A stretch of 64,000 bases of DNA, from positions 682,001 to 746,000 of the forward strand of contig CAWCHZ010000002.1 of assembly GCA_963795555.1 (NCBI GenBank), read 5' to 3'. Within the stretch, counting starts at the first letter, position 1. Every line of letters begins with the position of its first letter. The notes below the pieces were generated by a model that was not told the DNA's origin, did not search any database, and saw only the letters and a program-made list of their open reading frames with translations. This stretch comes from CAWCHZ01 sp963795555 (GTDB lineage Bacteria > Actinomycetota > Thermoleophilia > Solirubrobacterales > Solirubrobacteraceae). Positions 48,720 to 57,368 of the stretch are shown here, piece after piece. Position numbers and translations under genes: made by a program.

Positions 48720-49745
48720 ATGGGGGTGAGCAAGCGCGACAAGCGCGGCCAGCCGCCGATCGAGCGCATCTTCGCGACCAAGACCCACGCCTGGCGAGAG
48801 CTGGGCCTGGCCCGCCAGATCTCTCAGCAGGCGGTGCGTCGCGCGCGCTGGGAGATAGGCGTGCTGGTCGTGCTGTTCGTCGGTGTGCTGATCGTCTACG
48901 GCCACCGCCGAGAGCTGTTCGGCCACGGCCAGGCCCCGGTGCAGATCCTCACCGTGATCGTGCTCGTCGTGCTCGGCTGGTGGGTCGCGCGCGACGTCGG
49001 CCGCGCGCTCGGGCCGATCCTCTTCCGGCGCCTTGATCCGGCCAACGCCGGCACGGTCGGCTTCCTGATCCGCTTGGTCACGCTCGCGATCGCGATCCTC
49101 GCAGCACTGCAGATCGCCGGTATCACGACCCGGACGCTGGCCGTCGGTGGGGCGGTCACCGCCGTCGTGCTCGGCCTCGCCGCGCAGCAGACGCTCGGCA
49201 ACCTGATCGCCGGCACCGTCCTGCTCAGCGCGCGCCCGTTTCGCGTCGGCGATCGGATCAAGCTGCAGGCCGGCCAGCTGGCTGGGTCGATCGAGGGCGT
49301 CGTCAGCTCGCTCGGCCTGCTTTACACGACGCTCACCGCCGGGGAGCAGGAGTACCTCATCCCCAACAACCTCGTCCTCACCAGCGTTGTCATGCCGCGC
49401 CGTGAGCCGGCCTCAGTGGACGTGCGTGCGCGCATGGCGCCGGGAACCAGGCCGAGCGAGCTCCAGGACCTGCTCCAGGACGCGATCACCGTGCGCACGC
49501 GCGGAGACCTGCACATCGGCCTGGAGGAGGTCGATTCCGACGCGGTGGTGATGCGCATCAGCGCCACGCCCGAGCTGGCCAGCAACGGCCCGCGCCTGGC
49601 CGATGAGATCCTCGCCGCGATCGCCGGCATGCTGGAGGACGGCGACACGACCCAGCCGCATGACGGAGCCGATCACGCCACGACGGCCGCGGACGGTGTC
49701 GGCAAGCGCGAGCGCGGCGGCGACGGCGGCTCGCTCAGCGCTTGA
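48720..49745 (+). CDS. Small-conductance mechanosensitive channel (MscS family)
   Basis: A 341-residue MscS-type channel that releases solutes on hypo-osmotic shock. A basic N-terminus, membrane helices at about 42-60 and 72-92, the two last helices (about 112-160) with the pore-lining VTAVVLGLAAQQTLGNLIAG, then the beta domain (FRVGDRIKL) and an alpha/beta domain. A disordered tail of about 35 residues follows. Its 3' end overlaps the convergent SDR gene by 11 bp. Confidence 0.9.
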   Translation: MGVSKRDKRGQPPIERIFATKTHAWRELGLARQISQQAVRRARWEIGVLVVLFVGVLIVYGHRRELFGHGQAPVQILTVIVLVVLGWWVARDVGRALGPILFRRLDPANAGTVGFLIRLVTLAIAILAALQIAGITTRTLAVGGAVTAVVLGLAAQQTLGNLIAGTVLLSARPFRVGDRIKLQAGQLAGSIEGVVSSLGLLYTTLTAGEQEYLIPNNLVLTSVVMPRREPASVDVRARMAPGTRPSELQDLLQDAITVRTRGDLHIGLEEVDSDAVVMRISATPELASNGPRLADEILAAIAGMLEDGDTTQPHDGADHATTAADGVGKRERGGDGGSLSA

Positions 49746-50535
49746 CGCGCTGGCGCTCCGCGATCCCGCTCGCCACGCGCGTCGCGCCGAGCAGGCGGTT
49801 GCCGGCGGCGGCAAGCGCCGGCGCCACGGCGCCCAGGGTCGCGCCCACGCGCACCAGCGCGGGAGCTACGACGATCTCGGCGCGGTCCCGCTCGATCGCG
49901 TTGACAACTGCCTTGGCGACGTCCCTGGGGCGCTTGGTCCCAACGCCGACCGGCAGGCGCATGCCGGTGTCAGCGAACATGCCGGCGTCGCGGATGAAGC
50001 CGGGGGAGATCACCGACACGCCGACCCCGCTGCCGTGCAGGTCCTGGCGCAGCGCCAGCGCGAAGCCACGCAGCCCGAACTTGGTCGCCGAGTAGAGCGC
50101 GCTGCGCGGCGCCGTGACGATGCCGCTGACCGACGCGACGAACACGAGCTGGCCGCGGCCCCGATCGACCATCCCGGGCGCCAACCGTCGCGCCATGATC
50201 ACGGGAGCCCGCAGGTTCACGTCCAGCGCCCGGTCGAGCTGCTGCTCGCTGTACTCCTCGAGCGGCCCCGACGCCGGCAGGGCGGCGTTGGCGATGAGGA
50301 TGTCGACCGGGTCGACCGATGCGAGCAGCCGCTCGAGCTGCGCTCGGTCGGCGATGTCCGCCGGCAGCGCCGTCGCGCCGAGCTGCCCGGCCAGCGCCTC
50401 GAGCGCGTCGGCGCGGCGCCCGGTCAGCGTCAGCCGCGCGCCGCGGGCGTGCAGCCCACGCGCGATCGCCTCGCCCAGCCCACCGGTGGCTCCCGTGACG
50501 AGCGCGTGACGTCCGTCGATCCTCACGCCGCACAC
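49735..50535 (-). CDS. Short-chain dehydrogenase/reductase
   Basis: A 266-residue classical SDR. The nucleotide motif TGATGGLG near residue 15, ANAALPAS, the catalytic Ser in SVSGIV and Tyr-x3-Lys in YSATK are present. The C-terminal extension has a hydrophobic stretch. The substrate is not predictable. The start may be GTG 50535 or the next GTG (VRIDGRH). Confidence 0.88.
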   Translation of the reverse strand: MCGVRIDGRHALVTGATGGLGEAIARGLHARGARLTLTGRRADALEALAGQLGATALPADIADRAQLERLLASVDPVDILIANAALPASGPLEEYSEQQLDRALDVNLRAPVIMARRLAPGMVDRGRGQLVFVASVSGIVTAPRSALYSATKFGLRGFALALRQDLHGSGVGVSVISPGFIRDAGMFADTGMRLPVGVGTKRPRDVAKAVVNAIERDRAEIVVAPALVRVGATLGAVAPALAAAGNRLLGATRVASGIAERQRVKR

Positions 50536-50623
50536 ACTGTCAGGTGGCGAAGACGCTCGCTGGCCAGGCCGTCACGCGGCGGGGCACCGTCACCTGGCGA
50601 CGACGCCCGGCACGAAGCGGCGC

Positions 50624-51778
50624 TCACGCCGCGAAGACCGCCACGGTCGCGGTGAAGCCGTGCAGGTACGTCTCGCCACCCACCGGGCCGATCTCGCCGG
50701 CGGCGAAGAAGCCCGCCGCGGGCGCGCCGTGCAGCTCCCGCTCCACCGCCTCGGCATCATGATCGGGGTGCTCGAACATGGCGCTGCCACGGCCGTTGCA
50801 GGAGAACACCAGCGCCCCGGCTGGCCGCCGTCCACCCAGCGCCTGCATCCGCAGCGCGAGCGCCTCGTGCAGATCGCTGTCCGCGGTTGCCGCGTCGCGC
50901 GCGTGCAGGCGGATCACCTGTCCCGCCCGCACCGGCGCGCCGACCGTGACCGCTCCCGTCTCGGGATCGCCGCTGAGCAGGCCGCGCACGAGGAAGTCGC
51001 CCTGCCGGTACTCCGGCTTGCCGGCGCCGATCACGATGCCCACCAGCAGACCGCGCTCGACCAGCGCCCGCTGTGTTTCGCTCAGCTCGTCGAAGACCTC
51101 GCGCAGCTTCAGCAGCGCCGGCTTGCCGGCAAGCTCGCGCATCACGTGCCCCTCGGCGGCGGTGATCGTCAGCTCCGGCCCGACCGGGGCGGCTCCCTGC
51201 GACACGCAGGGCAGCAGCTCGACGCCGCGAAATCGCACGCCGACGGCGCCGCCCACGACGAGCCGTTCGTCGTGGAAGAGCGCCGGCGACCCATCGAGCG
51301 TCCGCGCGCTGGAGAGACCGCCGAGGACCGGGACGCCGGGAGCGCGAGCGGCAAGCTCGCGCAGCAGCGCATCGGTTGGAAACGAGTAGGGGTCGGGCAG
51401 CAGCACCACGCCGTCGCCGTCGGCCAGCTCTGGCATGCGGTCGACATCGAGCTCGTCGTCGAGGGCGATGTGGAAGGTCTGGGCGGAGCCGTCGCCCAGC
51501 GCCGCCGCCCAGACGGCGACCGCCGTCCCACGCTCGACCTCGCGTCCACACGCGAGCACCCCGCCGGCGCCGCAGCCGATCACCTGACCCGGTCGCAGCG
51601 CCTCGTGCACGCCCTCCAGCGTCGCCTCCGGCGCGGCGAGGTGGCCACCGGACGCGAAGACGATCGCCAGGTCCGGGCGCTCGTCGCCGAGCATCGCACG
51701 GGCCGCGGTCGCCGCCTCGATCGCGCCGATGCGGGCGTCGGGCTCGGTTGACAGCCCGCTGCCGATGCGCACGCCCAT
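50624..51778 (-). CDS. FIST-domain protein
   Basis: A 384-residue protein made of a FIST N domain (AIVFASGGHL, GQVIGCGAGGVLACGREVE) and a FIST C domain (FFAAGEIGPVGGETYLHGFTATV at the end). FIST domains are ligand-binding sensory modules often found with signalling domains; here it stands alone. The start ATG 51778 is favoured because the conserved MGVRIGSGLST begins there and a -10 box lies 7 nt upstream. Confidence 0.85.
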   Translation of the reverse strand: MGVRIGSGLSTEPDARIGAIEAATAARAMLGDERPDLAIVFASGGHLAAPEATLEGVHEALRPGQVIGCGAGGVLACGREVERGTAVAVWAAALGDGSAQTFHIALDDELDVDRMPELADGDGVVLLPDPYSFPTDALLRELAARAPGVPVLGGLSSARTLDGSPALFHDERLVVGGAVGVRFRGVELLPCVSQGAAPVGPELTITAAEGHVMRELAGKPALLKLREVFDELSETQRALVERGLLVGIVIGAGKPEYRQGDFLVRGLLSGDPETGAVTVGAPVRAGQVIRLHARDAATADSDLHEALALRMQALGGRRPAGALVFSCNGRGSAMFEHPDHDAEAVERELHGAPAAGFFAAGEIGPVGGETYLHGFTATVAVFAA

Positions 51779-51785
51779 GGTCGTG

Positions 51786-51793
51786 ACGATACT
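51786..51793. promoter_or_regulatory. Shared -10 of the divergent FIST and miaA genes
   Basis: ACGATACT reads GATACT toward miaA (51788-51793, 6 nt before ATG 51800) and TATCGT toward the FIST gene (51791-51786, 7 nt before ATG 51778). Both genes would be leaderless and start from one partly symmetrical -10. Confidence 0.5.
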
Positions 51794-51799
51794 GCGGCG

Positions 51800-52780
51800 A
51801 TGAGCGCTGCCCGCCGCGACATCCGCAGCACCGGCGCGGATGCCCGCATGACAGCCCCCCGCCGCGAGCCGGCGCTGATCGCGATCTTCGGCCCGACGGC
51901 GATCGGCAAGACGGCGGTTGCCGTCGCGCTCGCCGGAAGCCTGCGCACGCGCGGGCATCGGCCGGTCGCGGTCGCGGCCGACGCGCTGCAGGTCTACGCG
52001 GGGCTCGAACGCCTGACCGGCGCCGCCACGCCCACCGAGCGCGCGCAGCTCGAGCACCGTCTGATCTCCTTCTTGCCGGTGGAAGCCAGCTTCAGCGTCG
52101 CGCAATACGCGCCGCTGGCGCACGCCGAGATCGACGAGCTGCTCGTCAGCGGGGCCCTGCCGATCGTGGTCGGTGGCACTGGCCTGTACCTGCGCGCGGC
52201 GCTGACGAAGCTCGAGCTGCGTCCGCGACCCGCCCCAGGGGTGCGTGAGCGCCTGGAGCGCCGGCTCGCCCAGCTCGGGGCGACCGCCCTGCATGCCGAG
52301 CTCGCGCAGCAGGCGCCGTGGGCTGCCGCGGCCGTGGATCCCAACGACCGTCGTCGGATCGTCCGCTCGCTCGAGCTGCTGGAGTCCGGCCAGCTCGAGC
52401 CGATCCCCCAGCCCTCCCGGCTGTGGACCGCGGACACCCGCCATCCGACGTTGCTGATCGGGCTGGTGATGGACCGGGCCGCCTTGTATGCGCGGGTTGA
52501 GCAGCGCGTCGAGGCGATCGTGCGCGCGGGGGCGGCGGACGAGGTGGCTCGCGCCGAGGCCGCCGGCGCCTCGCAGACGGCGCGCCAGGCGCTCGGCTTC
52601 TCCGAGCTGCTGGCAGGCGACGTCGACGCGCTGCGCCGGCGTACGCGCGCCTACGCCCGCCGCCAGCTCACATGGATGCGCAAGCTGGCTGGTGTCCAGA
52701 TGATCGATATGACCGAGCACACGCCCGAGCAGACCGCCGCGGCGATCGCCGAGCTCTGGGAGCAGCGCGTCGCGGGGTAG
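51800..52780 (+). CDS. miaA: tRNA dimethylallyltransferase
   Basis: A 326-residue enzyme adding an isopentenyl group to A37 of tRNAs reading U-codons; MiaB then methylthiolates it. P-loop FGPTAIGKT, the ADALQVYAGL segment, the VVGGTGLYLRA motif and the C-terminal TRAYARRQLTWMRK are visible. The conserved core starts at about residue 25, so ATG 51848 (MTAPRRE) is an alternative start. Confidence 0.93.
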   Translation: MSAARRDIRSTGADARMTAPRREPALIAIFGPTAIGKTAVAVALAGSLRTRGHRPVAVAADALQVYAGLERLTGAATPTERAQLEHRLISFLPVEASFSVAQYAPLAHAEIDELLVSGALPIVVGGTGLYLRAALTKLELRPRPAPGVRERLERRLAQLGATALHAELAQQAPWAAAAVDPNDRRRIVRSLELLESGQLEPIPQPSRLWTADTRHPTLLIGLVMDRAALYARVEQRVEAIVRAGAADEVARAEAAGASQTARQALGFSELLAGDVDALRRRTRAYARRQLTWMRKLAGVQMIDMTEHTPEQTAAAIAELWEQRVAG

Positions 52781-52785
52781 GCCCG

Positions 52786-52791
52786 TACACT
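52786..52791 (+). promoter_or_regulatory. -10 box of dapF
   Basis: TACACT ends 11 nt before GTG 52803, with no ribosome binding site. Confidence 0.45.
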
Positions 52792-52802
52792 GCCGCATCG
52801 CC

Positions 52803-53705
52803 GTGGAGCTGGAGAAGTGGCAAGCGCTGGGCAACGACTACCTGATCGTCGAGCAGGAGCGGCTGCCGTTCGAGCTGACGCCGGCGCGGGTGCGCCGCCT
52901 CTGCGATGTGCACTTCGGCGTCGGGGCAGACGGCGTGCTGCTGATCTCGCGGCCTGAGACGCCAGCGTTCGTCGCGCGCCTGCGGATCTTCAACCCCGAC
53001 GGCTCGGAGGCGGAGCTTTCGGGCAACGGCGCCCGCGAGGCGATCCTCTACCTGCGTCGGCGCGGCTGGACGGATGCCGACTCCTTCGCGATCGAGACGG
53101 CGGCGGGGCCGATCCACCCGACGATCACCGGCCCACGCACCTGCCGCGTCGACATGGGTCAGGCCAGCACCGCGTCGACCGATTTCCCGAGCGGCCCGCC
53201 CGATGGCCGCGCCGAGCTGGAGGCCGACGGGCGCCGCTGGCGCTTCCAGCACGTCTCGGTCGGCAATCCGCAGTGTGCGATCGCCGTTGCCGAGCGCGCT
53301 GAGCTGGAGCGACTCGACCTCGGCCAGATCGGGCCGGCGATCGAGCGCCACGCGCTGTTTCCCAACCGCACCAACGTCTCGTTCTGGTGCCAGACCGGTC
53401 CGGGGGAGCTGCGTGTGCGGATCTTCGAGCGCGGCGTGGGGGAGACGCTCGCCTCGGGCACCGGAGCGAGCGGAGCAGCGGTCGCCTGGGCGCTGAGCGG
53501 GGGTACGGGCTCGGGCGGTGGCGAGGGGTCCGCTGCCGCGCCGTCGCCGAGCGCCGACGCGGCCGTACGCGTGGAGCTGGACGGCGGCGTGCTCGAGGTC
53601 GAGGTCGGAACGAACCTGCAAGTCCATCTGACCGGTTGGGCGGTGCCGGTGCTGAGCGCGCGCCTGGCCGACGAGCTGATCGAGGAGCTGCGTGCAACCG
53701 AGTAG
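52803..53705 (+). CDS. DapF-family protein with both catalytic cysteines replaced by serine
   Basis: A 300-residue two-domain protein of the diaminopimelate epimerase fold. Family landmarks are intact: ALGNDYLIVE, FGVGADGVLL, NPDGS, GNGAR, VSVGNPQC, FPNRTNVSFW and ERGVGETL. In DapF the two active-site cysteines occur as CGNG and CGTGA; here they read SGNG (Ser73) and SGTGA (Ser218). Cysteine thiols remove and return the alpha proton, so this protein may be inactive, may use serines with another substrate, or may act slowly. Its place between miaA and dapL would otherwise make it the LL- to meso-diaminopimelate epimerase. Overlaps dapL by 14 bp. Confidence 0.9.
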   Translation: MELEKWQALGNDYLIVEQERLPFELTPARVRRLCDVHFGVGADGVLLISRPETPAFVARLRIFNPDGSEAELSGNGAREAILYLRRRGWTDADSFAIETAAGPIHPTITGPRTCRVDMGQASTASTDFPSGPPDGRAELEADGRRWRFQHVSVGNPQCAIAVAERAELERLDLGQIGPAIERHALFPNRTNVSFWCQTGPGELRVRIFERGVGETLASGTGASGAAVAWALSGGTGSGGGEGSAAAPSPSADAAVRVELDGGVLEVEVGTNLQVHLTGWAVPVLSARLADELIEELRATE

Positions 53706-54858
53706 GCGTCTGGACACGATCGCCCCCTACCTGTTCGCGCAGCTCGAGGCGAAGACGGCCGCCAAGCGCGCGCAGGGCGTGGACGTCATCTCGCTGGGCA
53801 TCGGCGACCCCGACCGCCCGACCTATGCGCCAATCGTCACAGCGATGCAGGCGGCGGTCGCCGACCCGGGCACGCACCAGTACCCCAGCAACCGCGGGCG
53901 CCCGGAGTTCCGTGCCGCGGTGACCGCGTTCTACCAGCGGCGCTTCGGCGTGCAGCTCGACGCCGAGACCGAGGTCATGGCGGCGATCGGCGCCAAGGAG
54001 TGCATCTTCAACCTCAACCTAGCCTTCCTCGATCCCGGTGACGTGGCGCTGGCCTCCGATCCGGGCTATCCGGTTTACACCGGCGGGCCGCGCCTCGCCG
54101 GGGCCGATGCGCTGCTGCTGCCGCTGCTGCCCGAGCGGGGGTTCACGCCCGATCTCGACGCGATCGGGGCCCGCGATCGCGAGCGCGCCAAGCTGCTCTT
54201 CATCAACTACCCCAACAACCCCACCGGCGCGATCGCTCCCGAGGGCTTCTTCGAGCGGGTCGTCGAGTTCGCCCAGCGTGCCGGGGTGCTCGTCGTGCAC
54301 GACAACGCCTACAGCGAGACCACCTACGACGGCTATCACGCCCCCTCTTTCCTCGCGACGCCGGGCGCCAAGGATGTTGGAGTCGAGGTCTTCTCGCTGT
54401 CCAAGGGCTACAACATGACCGGCTGGCGCTGCGCGGCGATCGTCGGCAACGCCGACGCGATCTCCACCTACTGGCGGCTGAAGACGAACATCGACTCCGG
54501 CCTCTTCGACGCGATCCAGCTCGCGGGGGCGGCGGCGCTCGCGCCGGAGGTCGACGGCGAGGTCGCGGCGATCAACGCGATCTACCAGCGACGGCGGGAT
54601 CTGGTCTGCGACGCGCTGCGTGCGATCGGCGTCGAGGTCGAGCCCCCGCGCGGGACGATCTACATCTGGGCGCCCGTGCCGGCGGGCTTCGAGTCGGCGG
54701 CCGCCTACTGCGAGCACGTGCTCGAGCAGGCGGCGGTGGTGCTGTCGCCGGGCGGGGCTTATGGCCCGAACGGCGAGGGCTTCTTCCGGATCGCGCTGAC
54801 GACGCCCGACGAGCGGCTGCTGGAGGCGGTGGAGCGTTTGCGCGGGCTCGGCGGCTGA
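53692..54858 (+). CDS. dapL: LL-diaminopimelate aminotransferase
   Basis: A 388-residue fold-type I PLP aminotransferase. ISLGIGDPDRPTY, FINYPNNPTGA, VVHDNAYSE and the PLP-lysine motif SLSKGYNMTGWR are the DapL2-type signatures. It converts tetrahydrodipicolinate directly to LL-diaminopimelate, bypassing the succinylase steps, and together with dapA, dapB and the DapF homologue here nearly completes the pathway. Start GTG 53692 inside the end of the previous gene. Confidence 0.88.
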   Translation: MQPSRRLDTIAPYLFAQLEAKTAAKRAQGVDVISLGIGDPDRPTYAPIVTAMQAAVADPGTHQYPSNRGRPEFRAAVTAFYQRRFGVQLDAETEVMAAIGAKECIFNLNLAFLDPGDVALASDPGYPVYTGGPRLAGADALLLPLLPERGFTPDLDAIGARDRERAKLLFINYPNNPTGAIAPEGFFERVVEFAQRAGVLVVHDNAYSETTYDGYHAPSFLATPGAKDVGVEVFSLSKGYNMTGWRCAAIVGNADAISTYWRLKTNIDSGLFDAIQLAGAAALAPEVDGEVAAINAIYQRRRDLVCDALRAIGVEVEPPRGTIYIWAPVPAGFESAAAYCEHVLEQAAVVLSPGGAYGPNGEGFFRIALTTPDERLLEAVERLRGLGG

Positions 54859-54898
54859 CCGGCCAGACGTCGTCGCCCAGCGCCGCCCATGCCGCCCC

Positions 54899-54904
54899 TA
54901 CACT
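54899..54904 (+). promoter_or_regulatory. -10 box of hflX
   Basis: TACACT lies 9 nt before ATG 54914; AGGAGGG between them can act as ribosome binding site only if transcription starts very close, so the start site is uncertain. Confidence 0.4.
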
Positions 54905-54913
54905 CAGGAGGGC

Positions 54914-56212
54914 ATGGAGCGCAACCACAGCGGCCGCGGCGCAGGCTCGCGCTACGGCGCCCCCCCGCGACAGCCCAGAGCCCGCCAGCGCGCGCTCTGC
55001 ATCGCCACGCCGCGCGGGGACGACGATCTGCTGGAGCTGCGCGAGCTGCTCGCCACAGCGGGCGTCGCGGTCGTCGGCGAGCTGATCCAGCGCCGCGACC
55101 GGCCGCACCCCGACAGCTACCTCGGCCCGGGCAAGGTCCGCGAGCTCAGGCAGCTGCTCGAGCGCTCGGATGCCAACCTCGTCGCCTGCGACGACGAGCT
55201 GACGCCGCGACAGGAGCGCAATCTCGAGCAGGCGCTCGGGCTGCCGGTGATCGACCGCACGGCGATCATCCTCGACATCTTCGCCCAGCACGCCCACAGT
55301 GCCGAGGGTAAGCTCCAGGTCGAGCTCGCGCAGCTGGAGTACAACCTCGCCCGCATGCGCGGGTTGTGGTCGCACCTCGAGCGACTCGGCGGCGGCATTG
55401 GGACGCGAGGACCGGGGGAGACGCAGATCGAGACCGACCGCCGCCTGGCGCGCGACCGCATCGCGGCGCTGCGTCGTCGGCTCAAGGGAGTGGAGGCCAG
55501 CCGTGCGGTGATGCGCAGCGAGCGCGAGCGCGCACAGCTGCCGCGGATCGCGCTGGCGGGCTACACTAACGCGGGCAAGTCGACGCTGCTCAACTCGCTC
55601 ACCGACGCCGACGTGAGCGTCCGTGACCGGCTCTTCCACACGCTCGATCCGACCACGCGCACGATGCGCCATGACGGGCGGACCTACCTCGTGACGGACA
55701 CTGTCGGCTTCATCCGCAAGCTGCCTCACCAGCTCGTCGACGCGTTCGCCGCGACGCTCGAGGAGACGGTGATGGCCGACCTGATCCTGCACGTCGTCGA
55801 CGCCGCGACGCCCGATCCGGCGCTGGAAGAGATGCTGCGCGCGGTCGACGCCGTGCTCGCCGAGATCGGCGCCGACGCGACGCCACGACTGCTCGTCCTC
55901 AACAAGGCCGATCTGCTCGACGACGAGCGGCGCGAGGACCTGCTGCGCCATCCGACCGCGACGCTGATCTCAGCGCACAGCGGCGAGGGGCTCGAGCGGC
56001 TGGCCGAGCGCATCGCCGCCGAGTTCGCCGCGACGCTGCAGCCCGTCGAGCTGCTGGTGCCTTACCGCGAGGGTGGGCGCCTGGCCGAGCTGCACGCGCT
56101 CGCCGGCGATCTCGAGCGCCACGACACCGCGGAGGGCGTGCGCGTCTCGGTGCGCCTGCCGCAGGCGGTCATCGACCGCTACGAGCGCTACGCGGTGAAT
56201 GGCCACCGATGA
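54914..56212 (+). CDS. hflX: GTPase HflX
   Basis: A 432-residue ribosome-splitting GTPase used in stress. The HflX N-terminal domain (PDSYLGPGKVREL, VIDRTAIILDIFAQHA), a coiled coil (GGGIGTRGPGETQIETDRR) and the G domain with P-loop GYTNAGKST (Lys222), DTVGFIRKLPHQLV and NKADLL follow in order. It overlaps dut by ATGA. Confidence 0.94.
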   Translation: MERNHSGRGAGSRYGAPPRQPRARQRALCIATPRGDDDLLELRELLATAGVAVVGELIQRRDRPHPDSYLGPGKVRELRQLLERSDANLVACDDELTPRQERNLEQALGLPVIDRTAIILDIFAQHAHSAEGKLQVELAQLEYNLARMRGLWSHLERLGGGIGTRGPGETQIETDRRLARDRIAALRRRLKGVEASRAVMRSERERAQLPRIALAGYTNAGKSTLLNSLTDADVSVRDRLFHTLDPTTRTMRHDGRTYLVTDTVGFIRKLPHQLVDAFAATLEETVMADLILHVVDAATPDPALEEMLRAVDAVLAEIGADATPRLLVLNKADLLDDERREDLLRHPTATLISAHSGEGLERLAERIAAEFAATLQPVELLVPYREGGRLAELHALAGDLERHDTAEGVRVSVRLPQAVIDRYERYAVNGHR

Positions 56213-56679
56213 GGCTCGCCGTGCAGCGGCTGACGCCCGCCGCGCTGCTGCCGACGCGCGCCTACGACGGCGACGCCGGCTATGACCTCTACGCGGTCGA
56301 GGGCGCGACGATCGCCCCGGGCGAGCGAGCCTCCGTGGGCACCGGGATCGCGATCGAGCTGCCCGAGCGCCACGCCGGGCTCGTGCTGCCACGCTCGGGC
56401 CTGGCCGCGCGCCACGGCATCGCGCTGGTCAACGCGCCCGGGCTGATCGATCCGGGCTATCGCGGCGAGGTGCGCGTGCTCCTGCTCAACACCGACCGCG
56501 AGCAGCCGTTCGAGGTGCGGGTCGGCGACCGCATCGCTCAGCTGATCGTCCTGCGCATACAGACGCCCGAGGTCGTCGAGGTCGAGCAGCTGCCCGGCAG
56601 CGAGCGCGCCGAGCGCGGGTTTGGGTCGAGCGGGGTGTCGGCGGATCACACGCCGGCCGCTCGGCGCGCCTCGGCGTGA
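56209..56679 (+). CDS. dut: Deoxyuridine 5'-triphosphate nucleotidohydrolase
   Basis: A 156-residue trimeric dUTPase. The five motifs are visible: DAGYDLYA, PRSGLAARHGI, NAPGLIDPGYRGE, DRIAQLIV and RGFGSSG. It keeps uracil out of DNA and supplies dUMP for dTMP. The last 18 residues are a non-conserved tail that overlaps the convergent gatD by 34 bp. Confidence 0.95.
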   Translation: MRLAVQRLTPAALLPTRAYDGDAGYDLYAVEGATIAPGERASVGTGIAIELPERHAGLVLPRSGLAARHGIALVNAPGLIDPGYRGEVRVLLLNTDREQPFEVRVGDRIAQLIVLRIQTPEVVEVEQLPGSERAERGFGSSGVSADHTPAARRASA

Positions 56680-57368
56680 GCGGCGTCCTCGAGCGCGTCG
56701 GGCAGCGCGTCGAGGTGGGGCAGGCCGGTGGCTGTGGCGATCAGCCAGTCCGCCAACCAGACGTTCTTGGGCAGCAGCGGACCGTGCAGGTAGGTGCCGA
56801 TGACGCTGCCGCGGCGCACACCCTCATGGCCGTCGCGGCCGTTGTTGCCGTGGCCGCGCAGCACCCGCCCCAGGGGCTGCTCGCCGGCGCCGAGGTACGT
56901 GCGACCGCCGTGGTTCTCGAAGCCCGCCAGCAGGCGGGTGCCACTGCCGAGATCGACGGCGATCGCGACGTTGCCGATCAGGCGTGGGCCTTCGACGCGA
57001 ATCGTGTGCAGATCGACGAGGCCGATGCCCGGCAGGCGCTCGCTGCCCAGCTCATACCAGCCGCCGAGCAGCTGATAGCCGCCGCAGATCCCGAGCACGA
57101 CCTTGCCCGTGGCCGCCGCCGCGTGCAGGGCGTCGCGTTTGGTGGCGGCTAGATCCTCGGCGCACAGGCGCTGATCGCGATCCTGACCGCCGCCGAGGTA
57201 GAAGAGATCGTGCACGTGGGGATCGAGATCGTCCCCGAGCCCCACGGCCGTCAGCCGGAAGCCGAGCCCGCGCCAGGCGCAGCGACGCTGCAGCACGAGC
57301 AGGTTGCCGCGGTCGGCGTAGATGTTCATCAGGTCCGGGTAGAGGGCGCAGACGCGCAGCTCAGGCAC
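56646..57368 (-). CDS. gatD: Lipid II isoglutaminyl synthase, glutaminase subunit GatD
   Basis: A 240-residue class I glutamine amidotransferase of the CobB/CobQ type. Nucleophile Cys95 is in VLGICGGYQLLG and the catalytic His195 in GTYLHGPLLPKN. GatD feeds ammonia to MurT, which amidates the alpha-carboxyl of D-Glu in lipid II. Start GTG 57368 overlaps the methyltransferase stop by 8 bp. Confidence 0.92.
   Translation of the reverse strand: MPELRVCALYPDLMNIYADRGNLLVLQRRCAWRGLGFRLTAVGLGDDLDPHVHDLFYLGGGQDRDQRLCAEDLAATKRDALHAAAATGKVVLGICGGYQLLGGWYELGSERLPGIGLVDLHTIRVEGPRLIGNVAIAVDLGSGTRLLAGFENHGGRTYLGAGEQPLGRVLRGHGNNGRDGHEGVRRGSVIGTYLHGPLLPKNVWLADWLIATATGLPHLDALPDALEDAAHAEARRAAGV

Noticed and set aside
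51779..52834. N-terminal extension of the FIST protein over miaA
   Set aside because: It is antisense to miaA; the conserved FIST start and a -10 box point to ATG 51778.
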